Assembly (NCBI GenBank): GCA_030609125.1
Contig: JAUWCW010000131.1
Coordinates: forward strand, 1-6,004
DNA length: 6,004 bases
Origin: JAUWCW01 sp030609125 [NCBI: Candidatus Rokuibacteriota bacterium]
GTDB taxonomy: Bacteria; JAUVQV01
Reading direction: 5' to 3'
The translations under genes were made by a program, and so were the position numbers. Positions 1 to 5,841 of this stretch are shown in pieces; the stretch's first letter is position 1; every line of letters begins with the position of its first letter. The notes beneath the pieces were generated by a model that was given only the letters and a program-made list of their open reading frames with translations, was not told where the DNA came from and did not search any database.

Positions 1-1
1 G

Positions 2-1825
2 GCCTTCGCCGCCGCCTTCAGGCTCGACGTCGCCGCGGCCGCTATCCTGCTTCTGCCCGTCGTTCTCTTCTCCACTCCGGCAATCCTCGGGGCCCGGTTA
101 TCCCCCCTGCGCAAGGCACCCGCCCTCGCGGGCGTCGCGGCCCTCACCTTCAGCTTCACGATCTGCGTCGTCAGCTTCCTCTTCTACGGAGAGCGCCGCA
201 AGCCGCTGGAGGAGGAGTTCTTCATGTACTGGAGTGCCGACATTATTCCGGGCGTGGCGGGAGCGTTCAAGGCCCATCCCCTGATCATTTCTCTCTCCCT
301 CGCGGCACTGGTCCTTCTGACGGCGGCCCTCGCGGCGGTCTCCAAGCGGATCCTCGCTTCCTCCGGCAAAGGTTTCTCCTCACGCCTGCTCGGCGCCGTC
401 TCGGTGGTGATCACCCTTCTCCTGCTTGCCGTCCTCATCCGGGGGATCCACTCCCGTCCGCTGCGCTCCGGCCAGGTCCTGAAGTCGAGGAACATCATGG
501 TGAACCACGTCGCCATCAACCCCGTCTACAATATTTTCGTCGACGGCCTGAAAAGCTTTCTCGACCAGGGAACCTACCTCTTCTACGATGCCGCCGAGGC
601 GGTGCGGACCACGCAGCACCTGCTGAGCACGCCGGGTGAGGAGTTCACCGATTCCGGCTACCCCGTCATGCGTACCATGGCCGGCGGCCGGGAGAAGAAC
701 AGGAAGAACATAGTCGTCATCCAGCTGGAGGGCTTCAGCAACGGCTTCATCAATTACCGCAGGGACGGCCGGCCCGTGACCCCGTTTCTGAACCGGCTGG
801 CGAAACGGCAGATCTATTTCCCCAACTTCATCCAGAGCGTCCGTTTCACCCACCGCGCCCTTTTCGTCATCAACAGCTCCTACCTGGACCGCGCCACGGG
901 CCGCTCCATCCTGAAGACCCCGGAGATCAGGCACAGTTTCTCCTCCCTCGGAAAGACCCTCCAGGACAACGGCTACTCCCTCCTCTACCTCGAGGGCGCC
1001 AACTCCGACTACGAGAACATGAGGGGCTTCCTGAAGATGCAGGGCTACACCATCTTCGACGGCCCCGTCATGGATGAAAGCGGCCGCTACGACGATGTGA
1101 AAGACAGCAAAGACTCTTTCGGCTACCACGACGATCTTGTCTTCGACGAGGCGGTCTACCGCTTCGAGCGGGCCGAGCAGCCCTTCCTGGGCTACATCAC
1201 CACCCACTCCACCCACTCCCCCTGGATGCCCCCGGAATACTTCGAGAGCGGTTTCGAGGTCCCCTACGGAGTCTTCGAGTACACCGACTGGTCGGTGCGC
1301 AAGTTCTTCCGGAAGATGAAGAAGAAGGGACTCCTGGACAACACCATCGTCGTCATCACCGCCGACCACACGAGCCTCCCTGTTCGTGACCTGAGTCACT
1401 TCGACCGCATGAACATTCCCCTTATAATCTTCCTCAAGGGCAAGACAGGGAAGGTGGTGCAGACTATCGGCAGCCAGGTAGACATTCTTCCAACCGTCCT
1501 CGGGCTCATCGGGCTCGACGTCCCCTATGCGTCCATGGGTCGGAATCTGCTGCGCGTTCCGGAGGATTCGGGATTCGCCGCCAGCGTCTACAACGGCCAC
1601 GCCTTCTGGCACGAGGGCGACGTAATCCTGCAGGACTGGCTGGGCGACGACGTTCAGCCCCGGCTCTTCGAGCGCCGGCCCCCGCCGGGTAAGCAGGACG
1701 ACCTGGCGGAGAGCCGCCCCTCGCTGGTGCAGGATCTTCAGTACCGCCTGAGATGTTACTATCAGACAGCGAGGACACTGAGCCTGGAAGACAGGATCTA
1801 CCCCCAGAGGAGGGATTTTCAATGA
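2..1825 (+). CDS. LTA synthase / phosphoglycerol transferase family protein (5' partial)
   Basis: Membrane-anchored enzyme of the alkaline phosphatase superfamily, LtaS/OpgB type, which transfers phosphoglycerol-like groups to envelope polymers outside the inner membrane. The frame is open to the left edge, so 607 residues are visible and the true start is missing; the ATG at 224 is internal, because the preceding 74 codons encode sensible hydrophobic segments. In fragment numbering, likely membrane segments lie near residues 13-30, 44-64, 94-113 and 129-147, followed by the catalytic domain from about 236. Metal and catalytic residues match LtaS in order and spacing: Glu243 (IQLEG), the nucleophile Thr283 (RFTHRAL), His405 (THSPW) and Asp455-His456 (TADHT). 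SQVDILPT near 491 is also typical. The active site looks intact. The substrate cannot be told: Gram-negative members act on glucans or other glycans, not necessarily lipoteichoic acid. It probably shares an operon with the downstream lipoprotein gene. Confidence 0.88.
   Translation, partial: AFAAAFRLDVAAAAILLLPVVLFSTPAILGARLSPLRKAPALAGVAALTFSFTICVVSFLFYGERRKPLEEEFFMYWSADIIPGVAGAFKAHPLIISLSLAALVLLTAALAAVSKRILASSGKGFSSRLLGAVSVVITLLLLAVLIRGIHSRPLRSGQVLKSRNIMVNHVAINPVYNIFVDGLKSFLDQGTYLFYDAAEAVRTTQHLLSTPGEEFTDSGYPVMRTMAGGREKNRKNIVVIQLEGFSNGFINYRRDGRPVTPFLNRLAKRQIYFPNFIQSVRFTHRALFVINSSYLDRATGRSILKTPEIRHSFSSLGKTLQDNGYSLLYLEGANSDYENMRGFLKMQGYTIFDGPVMDESGRYDDVKDSKDSFGYHDDLVFDEAVYRFERAEQPFLGYITTHSTHSPWMPPEYFESGFEVPYGVFEYTDWSVRKFFRKMKKKGLLDNTIVVITADHTSLPVRDLSHFDRMNIPLIIFLKGKTGKVVQTIGSQVDILPTVLGLIGLDVPYASMGRNLLRVPEDSGFAASVYNGHAFWHEGDVILQDWLGDDVQPRLFERRPPPGKQDDLAESRPSLVQDLQYRLRCYYQTARTLSLEDRIYPQRRDFQ
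1806..1815 (+). promoter_or_regulatory. Strong ribosome binding site inside the end of the LtaS-like gene
   Basis: The sequence AGAGGAGGGA has its GGAGG core at 1809-1813, eight bases before the ATG at 1822. That spacing is ideal for the 9-codon mini-ORF at 1822 but far too long (48 bases) for the lipoprotein start at 1862. Confidence 0.6.
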
Positions 1826-1851
1826 ACGAAGCAAAGGGCGCACGCGAGTGA
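1822..1851 (+). CDS. 9-codon mini-ORF, possible translational-coupling leader
   Basis: ATG at 1822 overlaps the stop of the LtaS-like gene in an ATGA arrangement and encodes MNEAKGARE before TGA at 1849-1851. It has the best ribosome binding site in this part of the window (GGAGG, 8-base spacing). Its stop is 10 bases before the ATG of the lipoprotein gene, which lacks a properly spaced ribosome binding site. The likeliest role is to deliver ribosomes that reinitiate at 1862, coupling the two genes. The peptide itself resembles nothing I know. It could also be the remnant of a longer gene or a chance ORF. Confidence 0.35.
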   Translation: MNEAKGARE

Positions 1852-1861
1852 GCGCTAAGAG

Positions 1862-2707
1862 ATGAAGCGACGGGACTTTCTCAAGCTGGCCGCCGCCGGC
1901 GCGCTGGGCGCCGCCCTGCCGGGCTGCGACAACAAGTGGCTCAATCTCGTCGGAGACGGGGAAGAGAAGTTCTGGGGGCTCAATGTTCACCCCTACGGCG
2001 GGAGCCTCGACGAGCTTCAGCTGAGGGCGCTGCGGGAGCTCGGGATCGGCAGGATCAGGATCACCCTCGGCCTCGGCAGGGACCTGGCGGGGATCTATCT
2101 GCGCTCCTACCCGGCGGAGTACCTGGGCCTGATCAGCGACTTCAACCTCGGTAGGCCCAGCGCCGCCGCCTGGCCGTCGCAGGTCCGCGAGGCGGTGGGC
2201 CGCAGCGGCGGCGTCTCCTACCTGCAGGTGCTCAACGAGCCCGACGTCTTTCACGGCATCGGGCCCGAGGTCTACGTCAACGACTTTCTCCGGCCCGCCT
2301 ACGAGATCATCAGGGAGATGCGCCCCGACGTCCCCATCGTCTCCGCGGCGCCGGCGAACACCAGCGGCGGCCGGATCTACTTTTTCCAGATGACCGAGGC
2401 CGGGGCCGACAGATACTGCGACTTCCGGGCGGTGCACATGTACAGCAGCAACCCGGAAATCTTTCTCGCCGGGACCGAACGCCCCTTCATCGTCACCGAG
2501 ACGGGCACCCGCAACCGGGCCAACCACGTTTCGTGGTGGAAGGACAACATGCCGAACATCAGCAAGACCCTGGACACGGACAAGCTCTACTTCTATGTCC
2601 TTCTCGACCGCCCCGACGACGGCCTGAGCCTCATCGCCGGAACACCCGACGGCAGCGGAAACCCCCGCCCCATCAGCCCCCTCTACGACTACATCCGGAA
2701 CCTCTAG
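1862..2707 (+). CDS. Tat-exported lipoprotein with clan GH-A glycoside hydrolase-like domain
   Basis: Predicted periplasmic glycan hydrolase of 281 residues. The N-terminus carries a twin-arginine signal (KRRDFLK, Arg3-Arg4), an Ala/Leu-rich core and a lipobox LPGC with Cys22 as the acylated residue. Asp23-Asn24 follow the Cys; Asp at +2 is the inner-membrane retention signal in E. coli, so the mature protein may stay on the outer face of the inner membrane. The rest reads as a compact TIM barrel: FWGLNVHPYGG near 37-47 as strand one, VLNEPD (Asn125-Glu126) as the expected acid/base at the end of strand four, VHMYSSN near 191-197, and VTETG with Glu213 as the expected nucleophile at strand seven. 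The family (GH5, GH39 or another in clan A) and substrate cannot be assigned by eye. The ATG at 1862 is the only sensible start because an in-frame stop (TAA, 1856-1858) precedes it; only AAGAG, touching the ATG, resembles a ribosome binding site. Confidence 0.8.
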   Translation: MKRRDFLKLAAAGALGAALPGCDNKWLNLVGDGEEKFWGLNVHPYGGSLDELQLRALRELGIGRIRITLGLGRDLAGIYLRSYPAEYLGLISDFNLGRPSAAAWPSQVREAVGRSGGVSYLQVLNEPDVFHGIGPEVYVNDFLRPAYEIIREMRPDVPIVSAAPANTSGGRIYFFQMTEAGADRYCDFRAVHMYSSNPEIFLAGTERPFIVTETGTRNRANHVSWWKDNMPNISKTLDTDKLYFYVLLDRPDDGLSLIAGTPDGSGNPRPISPLYDYIRNL

Positions 2708-4029
2708 AAGCTCATCTGGATGCGGGCGGCGATGATGTCGGCCCGGGCGTCATCGATACGGGGATCGGCACGGTCCTTCACCCTGGCCCTGATATAGTTG
2801 ACCATGAAGCGGTTTTTGTGTGTCAGATACCAGTTCACGCCGGCGGTGACGTTCTGCTCCTCGCCACCCCTGACGCCCCTGTCATTGAGATCCACCCGGG
2901 AGAAGCGCAGCGCCAGTTCCAGCGCTCCCCAGTTCCTCTTCCTGAAACTGAATTCCCTCTCCGGCCGGACCCCCCTGAACACCCCTCCGGAAGGGCTGTA
3001 GCGACGGTTCTCGCCGGTGACGATCCAGCTTCCGAAGACGTACCAGCCGTTGAAGTCAACGCTCTTGACCGCGTCGACGAAGGTGTGAAAGTACTCCGCC
3101 TGAAGCGAGAAGGGTCCGCTCATCCAGGCCGCCTCGAGGACGATCAGATCCCTGCCGCTGTTGAAAAGGGCCCTCGTTTCGACCAGCCGGTCGTCGGTCA
3201 GGCGCGACTCCGGCCGTGTCCTGAAATTCGCCGACGGGTCGTCTTCGTCCTCGCTGCGGAACCCGCGACTGTAGGAAAACCCGAGGTGTGTCAGCCGTCG
3301 ACCGTCATCTTCGTAATGCGGAAGCCCCGTGACGCGCCCCGTGAGGTTGAAGCCGTTGGACTCGGAAATTCTGTCCGTCGCCTCTCCCACGTCGCTGAAA
3401 GAGCCGGTGTTGAAGAAGAAGCCCGCCGCCCAGGTCATCCTCCTTTCCCGCATCGTCCCGGAGGCGGCGGCGCCGATGTTCCTGAACGGCGCGAAGGCCC
3501 TCGTCGGCAGGGACCACTCCATGAAGGTGGTGTAGTCGCTGCTCGTCAGGGCGCCGAGGGAGAAGGGCTCCTTTAAATGGCCGAACATGAAATGGGGAAG
3601 GATGGGTCCTTTCAGAAAACGGACCCAGTTGTCCTTGATGTCGCCCACGTCGGCGACGTCGATCTCGATCCTGAACTCGAGAATGTCCTGCCAGTCACCG
3701 AAAAGGGAGACTCTCAGCCGGCGGAAGCCGCTGTGAAAGCCGTCGAGGTCCGGGAAGGCCGCCTGGAGCTCATCGTCGGCGTCGATGGTTCCCAGGTCGT
3801 AGTGGATCTTCCCGCCGATGGTGAGGTGAACCCTGTCGTGGGGGCTTGTCAGATTGATTCCCCTGTCCCAGTAGATATACCTGCCGACGGCGTCCTCCGC
3901 TTCGGGCTCCTCCACTTTCTCGGCCTGTTCGGACGGCGGCGCCGCGCCTTCCGCGGCGCCTACCGGTGGAGCCGGAAGGAGCAAGGCCATGAGGGCGGGG
4001 AGGACGAGGGAAGCAGGAAGGAATCTCAT
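2704..4029 (-). CDS. Phosphate-selective porin O/P family outer-membrane protein
   Basis: Outer-membrane beta-barrel channel of the OprP/OprO family; at 441 residues it matches the family's usual length (about 440). A Sec signal peptide spans residues 1 to about 25 (hydrophobic core, cut near VGAA), followed by a Glu/Pro/Ala-rich linker (about 26-48) and then the barrel. Family-like stretches include IGGKIHYDLG (71-80), FRRLRVSLFG (102-111), IKDNWVRF (131-138), FGHLKEPFSLG (149-159) and the AFAPFRNIGAAASG segment (178-191). The last residues, RIQMSF, form the C-terminal aromatic signature recognised by the BAM assembly machinery. Many family members are not phosphate-specific, so the solute is unknown, and I saw no Pho box upstream. 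The ATG at 4029 has no ribosome binding site within 10 bases; a CAGGGAGGA sequence lies 43 bases upstream. The 3' end overlaps the opposing lipoprotein gene by four bases. Confidence 0.87.
   Translation of the reverse strand: MRFLPASLVLPALMALLLPAPPVGAAEGAAPPSEQAEKVEEPEAEDAVGRYIYWDRGINLTSPHDRVHLTIGGKIHYDLGTIDADDELQAAFPDLDGFHSGFRRLRVSLFGDWQDILEFRIEIDVADVGDIKDNWVRFLKGPILPHFMFGHLKEPFSLGALTSSDYTTFMEWSLPTRAFAPFRNIGAAASGTMRERRMTWAAGFFFNTGSFSDVGEATDRISESNGFNLTGRVTGLPHYEDDGRRLTHLGFSYSRGFRSEDEDDPSANFRTRPESRLTDDRLVETRALFNSGRDLIVLEAAWMSGPFSLQAEYFHTFVDAVKSVDFNGWYVFGSWIVTGENRRYSPSGGVFRGVRPEREFSFRKRNWGALELALRFSRVDLNDRGVRGGEEQNVTAGVNWYLTHKNRFMVNYIRARVKDRADPRIDDARADIIAARIQMSF
3938..3960 (-). repeat. Perfect 9-bp inverted repeat near the porin 5' end
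   Basis: GGCGCCGCG and its exact complement CGCGGCGCC are separated by 5 bases, forming an all-G/C hairpin within the linker codons, about 70-90 bases into the porin message. It lies in Gly/Ala/Pro codons, so it may simply reflect composition, but it would be stable in the RNA. Confidence 0.45.
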
Positions 4030-4070
4030 GAAAAGTATTGTAGAAAAATCGAGGCCCTTTCCGCAATCAT
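4026..4070 (-). CDS. 14-codon mini-ORF overlapping the porin start
   Basis: On the minus strand an ATG at 4070 opens an ORF encoding MIAERASIFLQYFS, and its TGA overlaps the porin ATG in an ATGA arrangement (4026-4029). It follows the only strong ribosome binding site in this leader, CAGGGAGGA (4072-4080), although GGAGG is just 2 bases from the ATG, closer than normal. A TTG at 4066, in another frame, is 6 bases away and so better spaced, but it would read out of frame through the porin. If translated, the mini-ORF would couple to porin synthesis. Chance occurrence is quite possible. Confidence 0.25.
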   Translation of the reverse strand: MIAERASIFLQYFS

Positions 4071-4071
4071 T

Positions 4072-4080
4072 TCCTCCCTG
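4072..4080 (-). promoter_or_regulatory. Ribosome binding site-like sequence in the porin leader
   Basis: Minus-strand CAGGGAGGA is identical to the sequence serving the GTG start of the metal-binding protein gene (5842-5850). Here it sits 43 bases before the porin ATG, too far to act on it directly. Confidence 0.4.
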
Positions 4081-4091
4081 CTCCGGCTTGA

Positions 4092-4097
4092 ATTATC
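4092..4097 (-). promoter_or_regulatory. Possible -10 element for the porin
   Basis: Minus-strand GATAAT matches five of six bases of the sigma-70 -10 consensus, in an AT-rich stretch of the divergent intergenic region. Transcription would begin around 4086 and include the mini-ORF and its ribosome binding site. No convincing -35 box is seen at 16-18 bases. A second candidate, TACAAT at 4042-4037, would leave almost no leader before the porin ATG. Confidence 0.22.
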
Positions 4098-4129
4098 TCT
4101 ATTTCAGTCAGGATAGCATTCGATTTTTG

Positions 4130-4157
4130 TTGACATCCACGGCGGGATGGCCAGAAT
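4130..4157 (+). promoter_or_regulatory. Sigma-70-type promoter for the small OMP gene
   Basis: A perfect -35 hexamer TTGACA (4130-4135) is followed after 16 bases by CAGAAT (4152-4157), a four-of-six match to the -10 box. Transcription would start near 4164, giving a leader of about 45 bases before the ATG at 4209. The -10 is weak, so an activator or alternative hexamer is possible. Confidence 0.45.
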
Positions 4158-4196
4158 GTGACGGGAGCAAAATTAAACCGCACTCAACCACAAGAA

Positions 4197-4205
4197 AAGG
4201 AGGGA
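4197..4205 (+). promoter_or_regulatory. Ribosome binding site deciding the OMP start
   Basis: AAGGAGGGA has its GGAGG core at 4199-4203, five bases before the ATG at 4209. It fixes that ATG as the start rather than the in-frame GTG at 4158, which has no such site and would put 17 hydrophilic residues before the signal peptide. Confidence 0.8.
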
Positions 4206-4208
4206 ACC

Positions 4209-4829
4209 ATGAAAAAATTTCTCGCTGTTGCTCTGACCGGCGCCATGCTCTTCGGATTCTCCACCGCTGTCTCGGCCCAGGGCATCGACGTCGGCGCCAA
4301 GGTCGGCTACCAGACCCTGACCGGCGACTGGGGCGACGCCTTCGACGGCGACGTCGCCTGGGGCGTGTACGGCGCGTACAGCATCAACCCCAACGTCTCC
4401 CTCGTGGGGTCATGGACCTACAGCAAGCACAAGACCGGAGACGATGCGGATGCCCTCACGAATATCTTCTCCACCCTTGCCCTCGGCACGCCGACCCTTT
4501 CCGATGTCCGGTTGAAGATGAACCAGTTCGACATCAATGCCCAGTACCGCTTCCCCCTGGAGAAGGCAACGCCGTACCTTCTCGCCGGCGTGGGATTTGA
4601 CTACTGGAAGATTGACTGGAAGGCCATTCAGGGCGCCTTCTCTGCCAATACCGATGAGTCCTTCTGGGACTTCGGCGTCAACGTCGGCGGCGGCCTCGAC
4701 TTTGCCGTTGCGGAGAACGTCAAGATCGGCGGCGAGATCACCTATTCGTATATCTTCGACGAGTTCGACAGCGGCCTTTTCAACTTCGTCGGCACCATCT
4801 CCTACGGCTTCAACACAAGCGGCTACTAG
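4209..4829 (+). CDS. Small outer-membrane beta-barrel protein (OmpX/OmpA-barrel-like)
   Basis: Protein of 206 residues with a clear Sec signal peptide (MKKFLAVALTGAMLFGFSTAVSA, cleaved after Ala23 before Gln24), giving a mature protein of about 183 residues, the right size for an eight-stranded barrel. Alternating aromatic/polar strands are visible: VGAKVGYQTL, AWGVYGAYSI, VSLVGSWTYS, FDINAQYRF, PYLLAGVGFDYW, FGVNVGGGLDF, VKIGGEITYSYIF and FVGTISYGF. Gly and Asp-rich turns and loops separate them. The chain ends in Tyr206 after a short NTSGY tail beyond the last strand. It resembles general outer-membrane beta-barrel domain proteins; the role (structural, adhesive or stress-related) is unknown. 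Its own promoter, strong ribosome binding site and terminator indicate a single-gene, probably well expressed, transcript, divergent from the porin. Confidence 0.82.
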   Translation: MKKFLAVALTGAMLFGFSTAVSAQGIDVGAKVGYQTLTGDWGDAFDGDVAWGVYGAYSINPNVSLVGSWTYSKHKTGDDADALTNIFSTLALGTPTLSDVRLKMNQFDINAQYRFPLEKATPYLLAGVGFDYWKIDWKAIQGAFSANTDESFWDFGVNVGGGLDFAVAENVKIGGEITYSYIFDEFDSGLFNFVGTISYGFNTSGY

Positions 4830-4855
4830 AAGACGGAATCCTGCGGCATTCAGGG

Positions 4856-4884
4856 GCGGGCGGTCTCCGGACCGCCCGCTTTTT
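4856..4884 (+). terminator. Intrinsic terminator with UCCG tetraloop
   Basis: A perfect 10-bp stem (GCGGGCGGTC at 4856-4865 with its complement at 4870-4879) closes a TCCG loop and is followed by five T (4880-4884). The loop with its C-G closing pair is a member of the very stable UNCG tetraloop class. It begins 26 bases after the OMP stop. Read from the minus strand the hairpin has no T-run after it, so it should terminate the plus-strand gene far better than the converging one. Confidence 0.93.
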
Positions 4885-4926
4885 CTGTTCACTCCGGCGG
4901 ACGGGGACCGCCTCCAGGCGCCGTGG

Positions 4927-5835
4927 CTATCGGAAAGCCTGCTCCAGGTTGGCGATGTTCCGCTCCATGACAGAGAGGAAGTCGCCGCTCGACGGGGTGC
5001 TGCCGGCGGGATCGAAGACAAGGCTCTTCATTCCCATCCTTTCCAGGTCAGCCGCCACCGCCGGCATCGGCTCGCCCTCCCAGATCATCCACTTCGCCGG
5101 ATGGTCCTTCCGCAGGGCCCGCAGTTCCGACCACTGCTCCAGGGTCGGGGCCTCGTCGGGTTCCCAGTGGACGCTCCTGACGTTCAGCCCGTAGCGCCGG
5201 GCGAGGTACTGGTAGACGGGGTGGGAGGCCACCAGCGGGCGTGAATGGTCCGCCGCCACCACCTCCCTGACCCGCCGGTCCAGCCCGGCCAGGTCCTTCT
5301 CCAGGGAGGCGTAGTTTTTTTCGAAAGCCTCCCGGCCCTTCGGCGCTTTCCGGCCCATGGCGTCCGCGATCGCCCGCGCCTGCAACGCCGCCAGCTCGAA
5401 ATCGAGCCAGGTGGTGAAGGCGAGGCTCTCGTGGGCGTGCTTGCCCTCGGGACCGTGGGTGTGGGTGGCGATCTCCCCGGAAGTGATGAAGCGGTCCGCG
5501 AAGCCCTTCGAAGTGTCAACCATCTTCGCCCTCGGCAGGGAGACCTTCTTCACCCATTTCGCATAGCCGGCGCCGTTGAGAACGATCAGGTCCGCCCGCT
5601 GGTACGCGGTGACGGTGTCGGCGTCCGGGTTCCAGTAGGCCGGGTCCCCATCGGCGGGGGCGGGAAAAACGATCCCGGCCTGTCCGCCCGCGACGCGCTC
5701 GGCAAAGTACTGCAGGGGGTAGTTGACGACGTACACCGTCAGCTGCCTCTCCGCCGCGGCGGCCGCGGAGGAAAAATCCGCACCGGCCAGTGAAAGGGTG
5801 ACCGCCAGAGCCGTGAGCATCCGAAGAGCTTTCAC
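4927..5835 (-). CDS. Metal ABC transporter substrate-binding protein, ZnuA/TroA-like, atypical ligands
   Basis: Periplasmic binding protein of the cluster A-I metal family, expected to hand Zn or Mn to an ABC importer. It has 302 residues from a GTG at 5835, chosen because CAGGGAGGA places GGAGG seven bases upstream; the ATG at 5889 would add 18 charged residues and lie within the upstream gene. A signal peptide covers about 1-28 (cut within the AAAAAE region). Family landmarks: VVNYPLQYFAERV (36-48), ADLIVLNGAGYAKWV (81-95), a His loop with His125, 127, 133 and 135, SHPVYQYLARRYGL (204-217, His205), and VFDPAG with Asp275. The usual DPH ligand reads DPAYW (Ala66), and the usual DPHxWL reads AFTTWL (Thr141), so two of three histidine ligands are absent while the frame is intact. 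This looks like a divergent subfamily rather than decay. No permease or ATPase gene is visible here. Confidence 0.85.
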   Translation of the reverse strand: MKALRMLTALAVTLSLAGADFSSAAAAAERQLTVYVVNYPLQYFAERVAGGQAGIVFPAPADGDPAYWNPDADTVTAYQRADLIVLNGAGYAKWVKKVSLPRAKMVDTSKGFADRFITSGEIATHTHGPEGKHAHESLAFTTWLDFELAALQARAIADAMGRKAPKGREAFEKNYASLEKDLAGLDRRVREVVAADHSRPLVASHPVYQYLARRYGLNVRSVHWEPDEAPTLEQWSELRALRKDHPAKWMIWEGEPMPAVAADLERMGMKSLVFDPAGSTPSSGDFLSVMERNIANLEQAFR

Positions 5836-5841
5836 CGTTTG

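Noticed and set aside
380-2527. A 715-codon open frame on the minus strand across the LtaS-like gene and the lipoprotein gene
   Set aside because: It is antisense to two well-recognised proteins and encodes a Val/Gly/Asp-rich chain without recognisable domains, as expected for the complement of GC-rich codons that avoid stop codons in that frame.
2640-2760. Search for a terminator between the convergent lipoprotein and porin genes
   Set aside because: No stem followed by a T-run was found on either strand.
3770-4066. Minus-strand frame from the TTG at 4066, well spaced from a ribosome binding site
   Set aside because: It runs out of frame through the porin's signal and barrel codons and gives an Arg/Gly-rich chain; only the porin frame has protein-like features.
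2533-4116. Two long plus-strand open frames (2533-3576 and 3577-4116) opposite the porin
   Set aside because: They abut end to end in one frame, are exactly antisense to the porin, and encode low-complexity Arg/Pro/Val/Glu-rich chains with no signal peptide or motif.
4158-4208. Upstream GTG start for the small OMP gene
   Set aside because: It would place a hydrophilic stretch before the signal peptide and has no ribosome binding site, whereas the ATG at 4209 has a strong one.
5748-5771. Palindromic GC-rich run in the metal-binding protein's signal peptide region
   Set aside because: It is explained by consecutive Ala codons (GCG/GCC) in the signal peptide; no spacing or flanking sequence suggests a regulatory site.
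5245-5793. Plus-strand open frame opposite the metal-binding protein gene
   Set aside because: Antisense shadow with Arg/Gly/Val-rich content; the minus-strand frame has family motifs, a signal peptide and a ribosome binding site.
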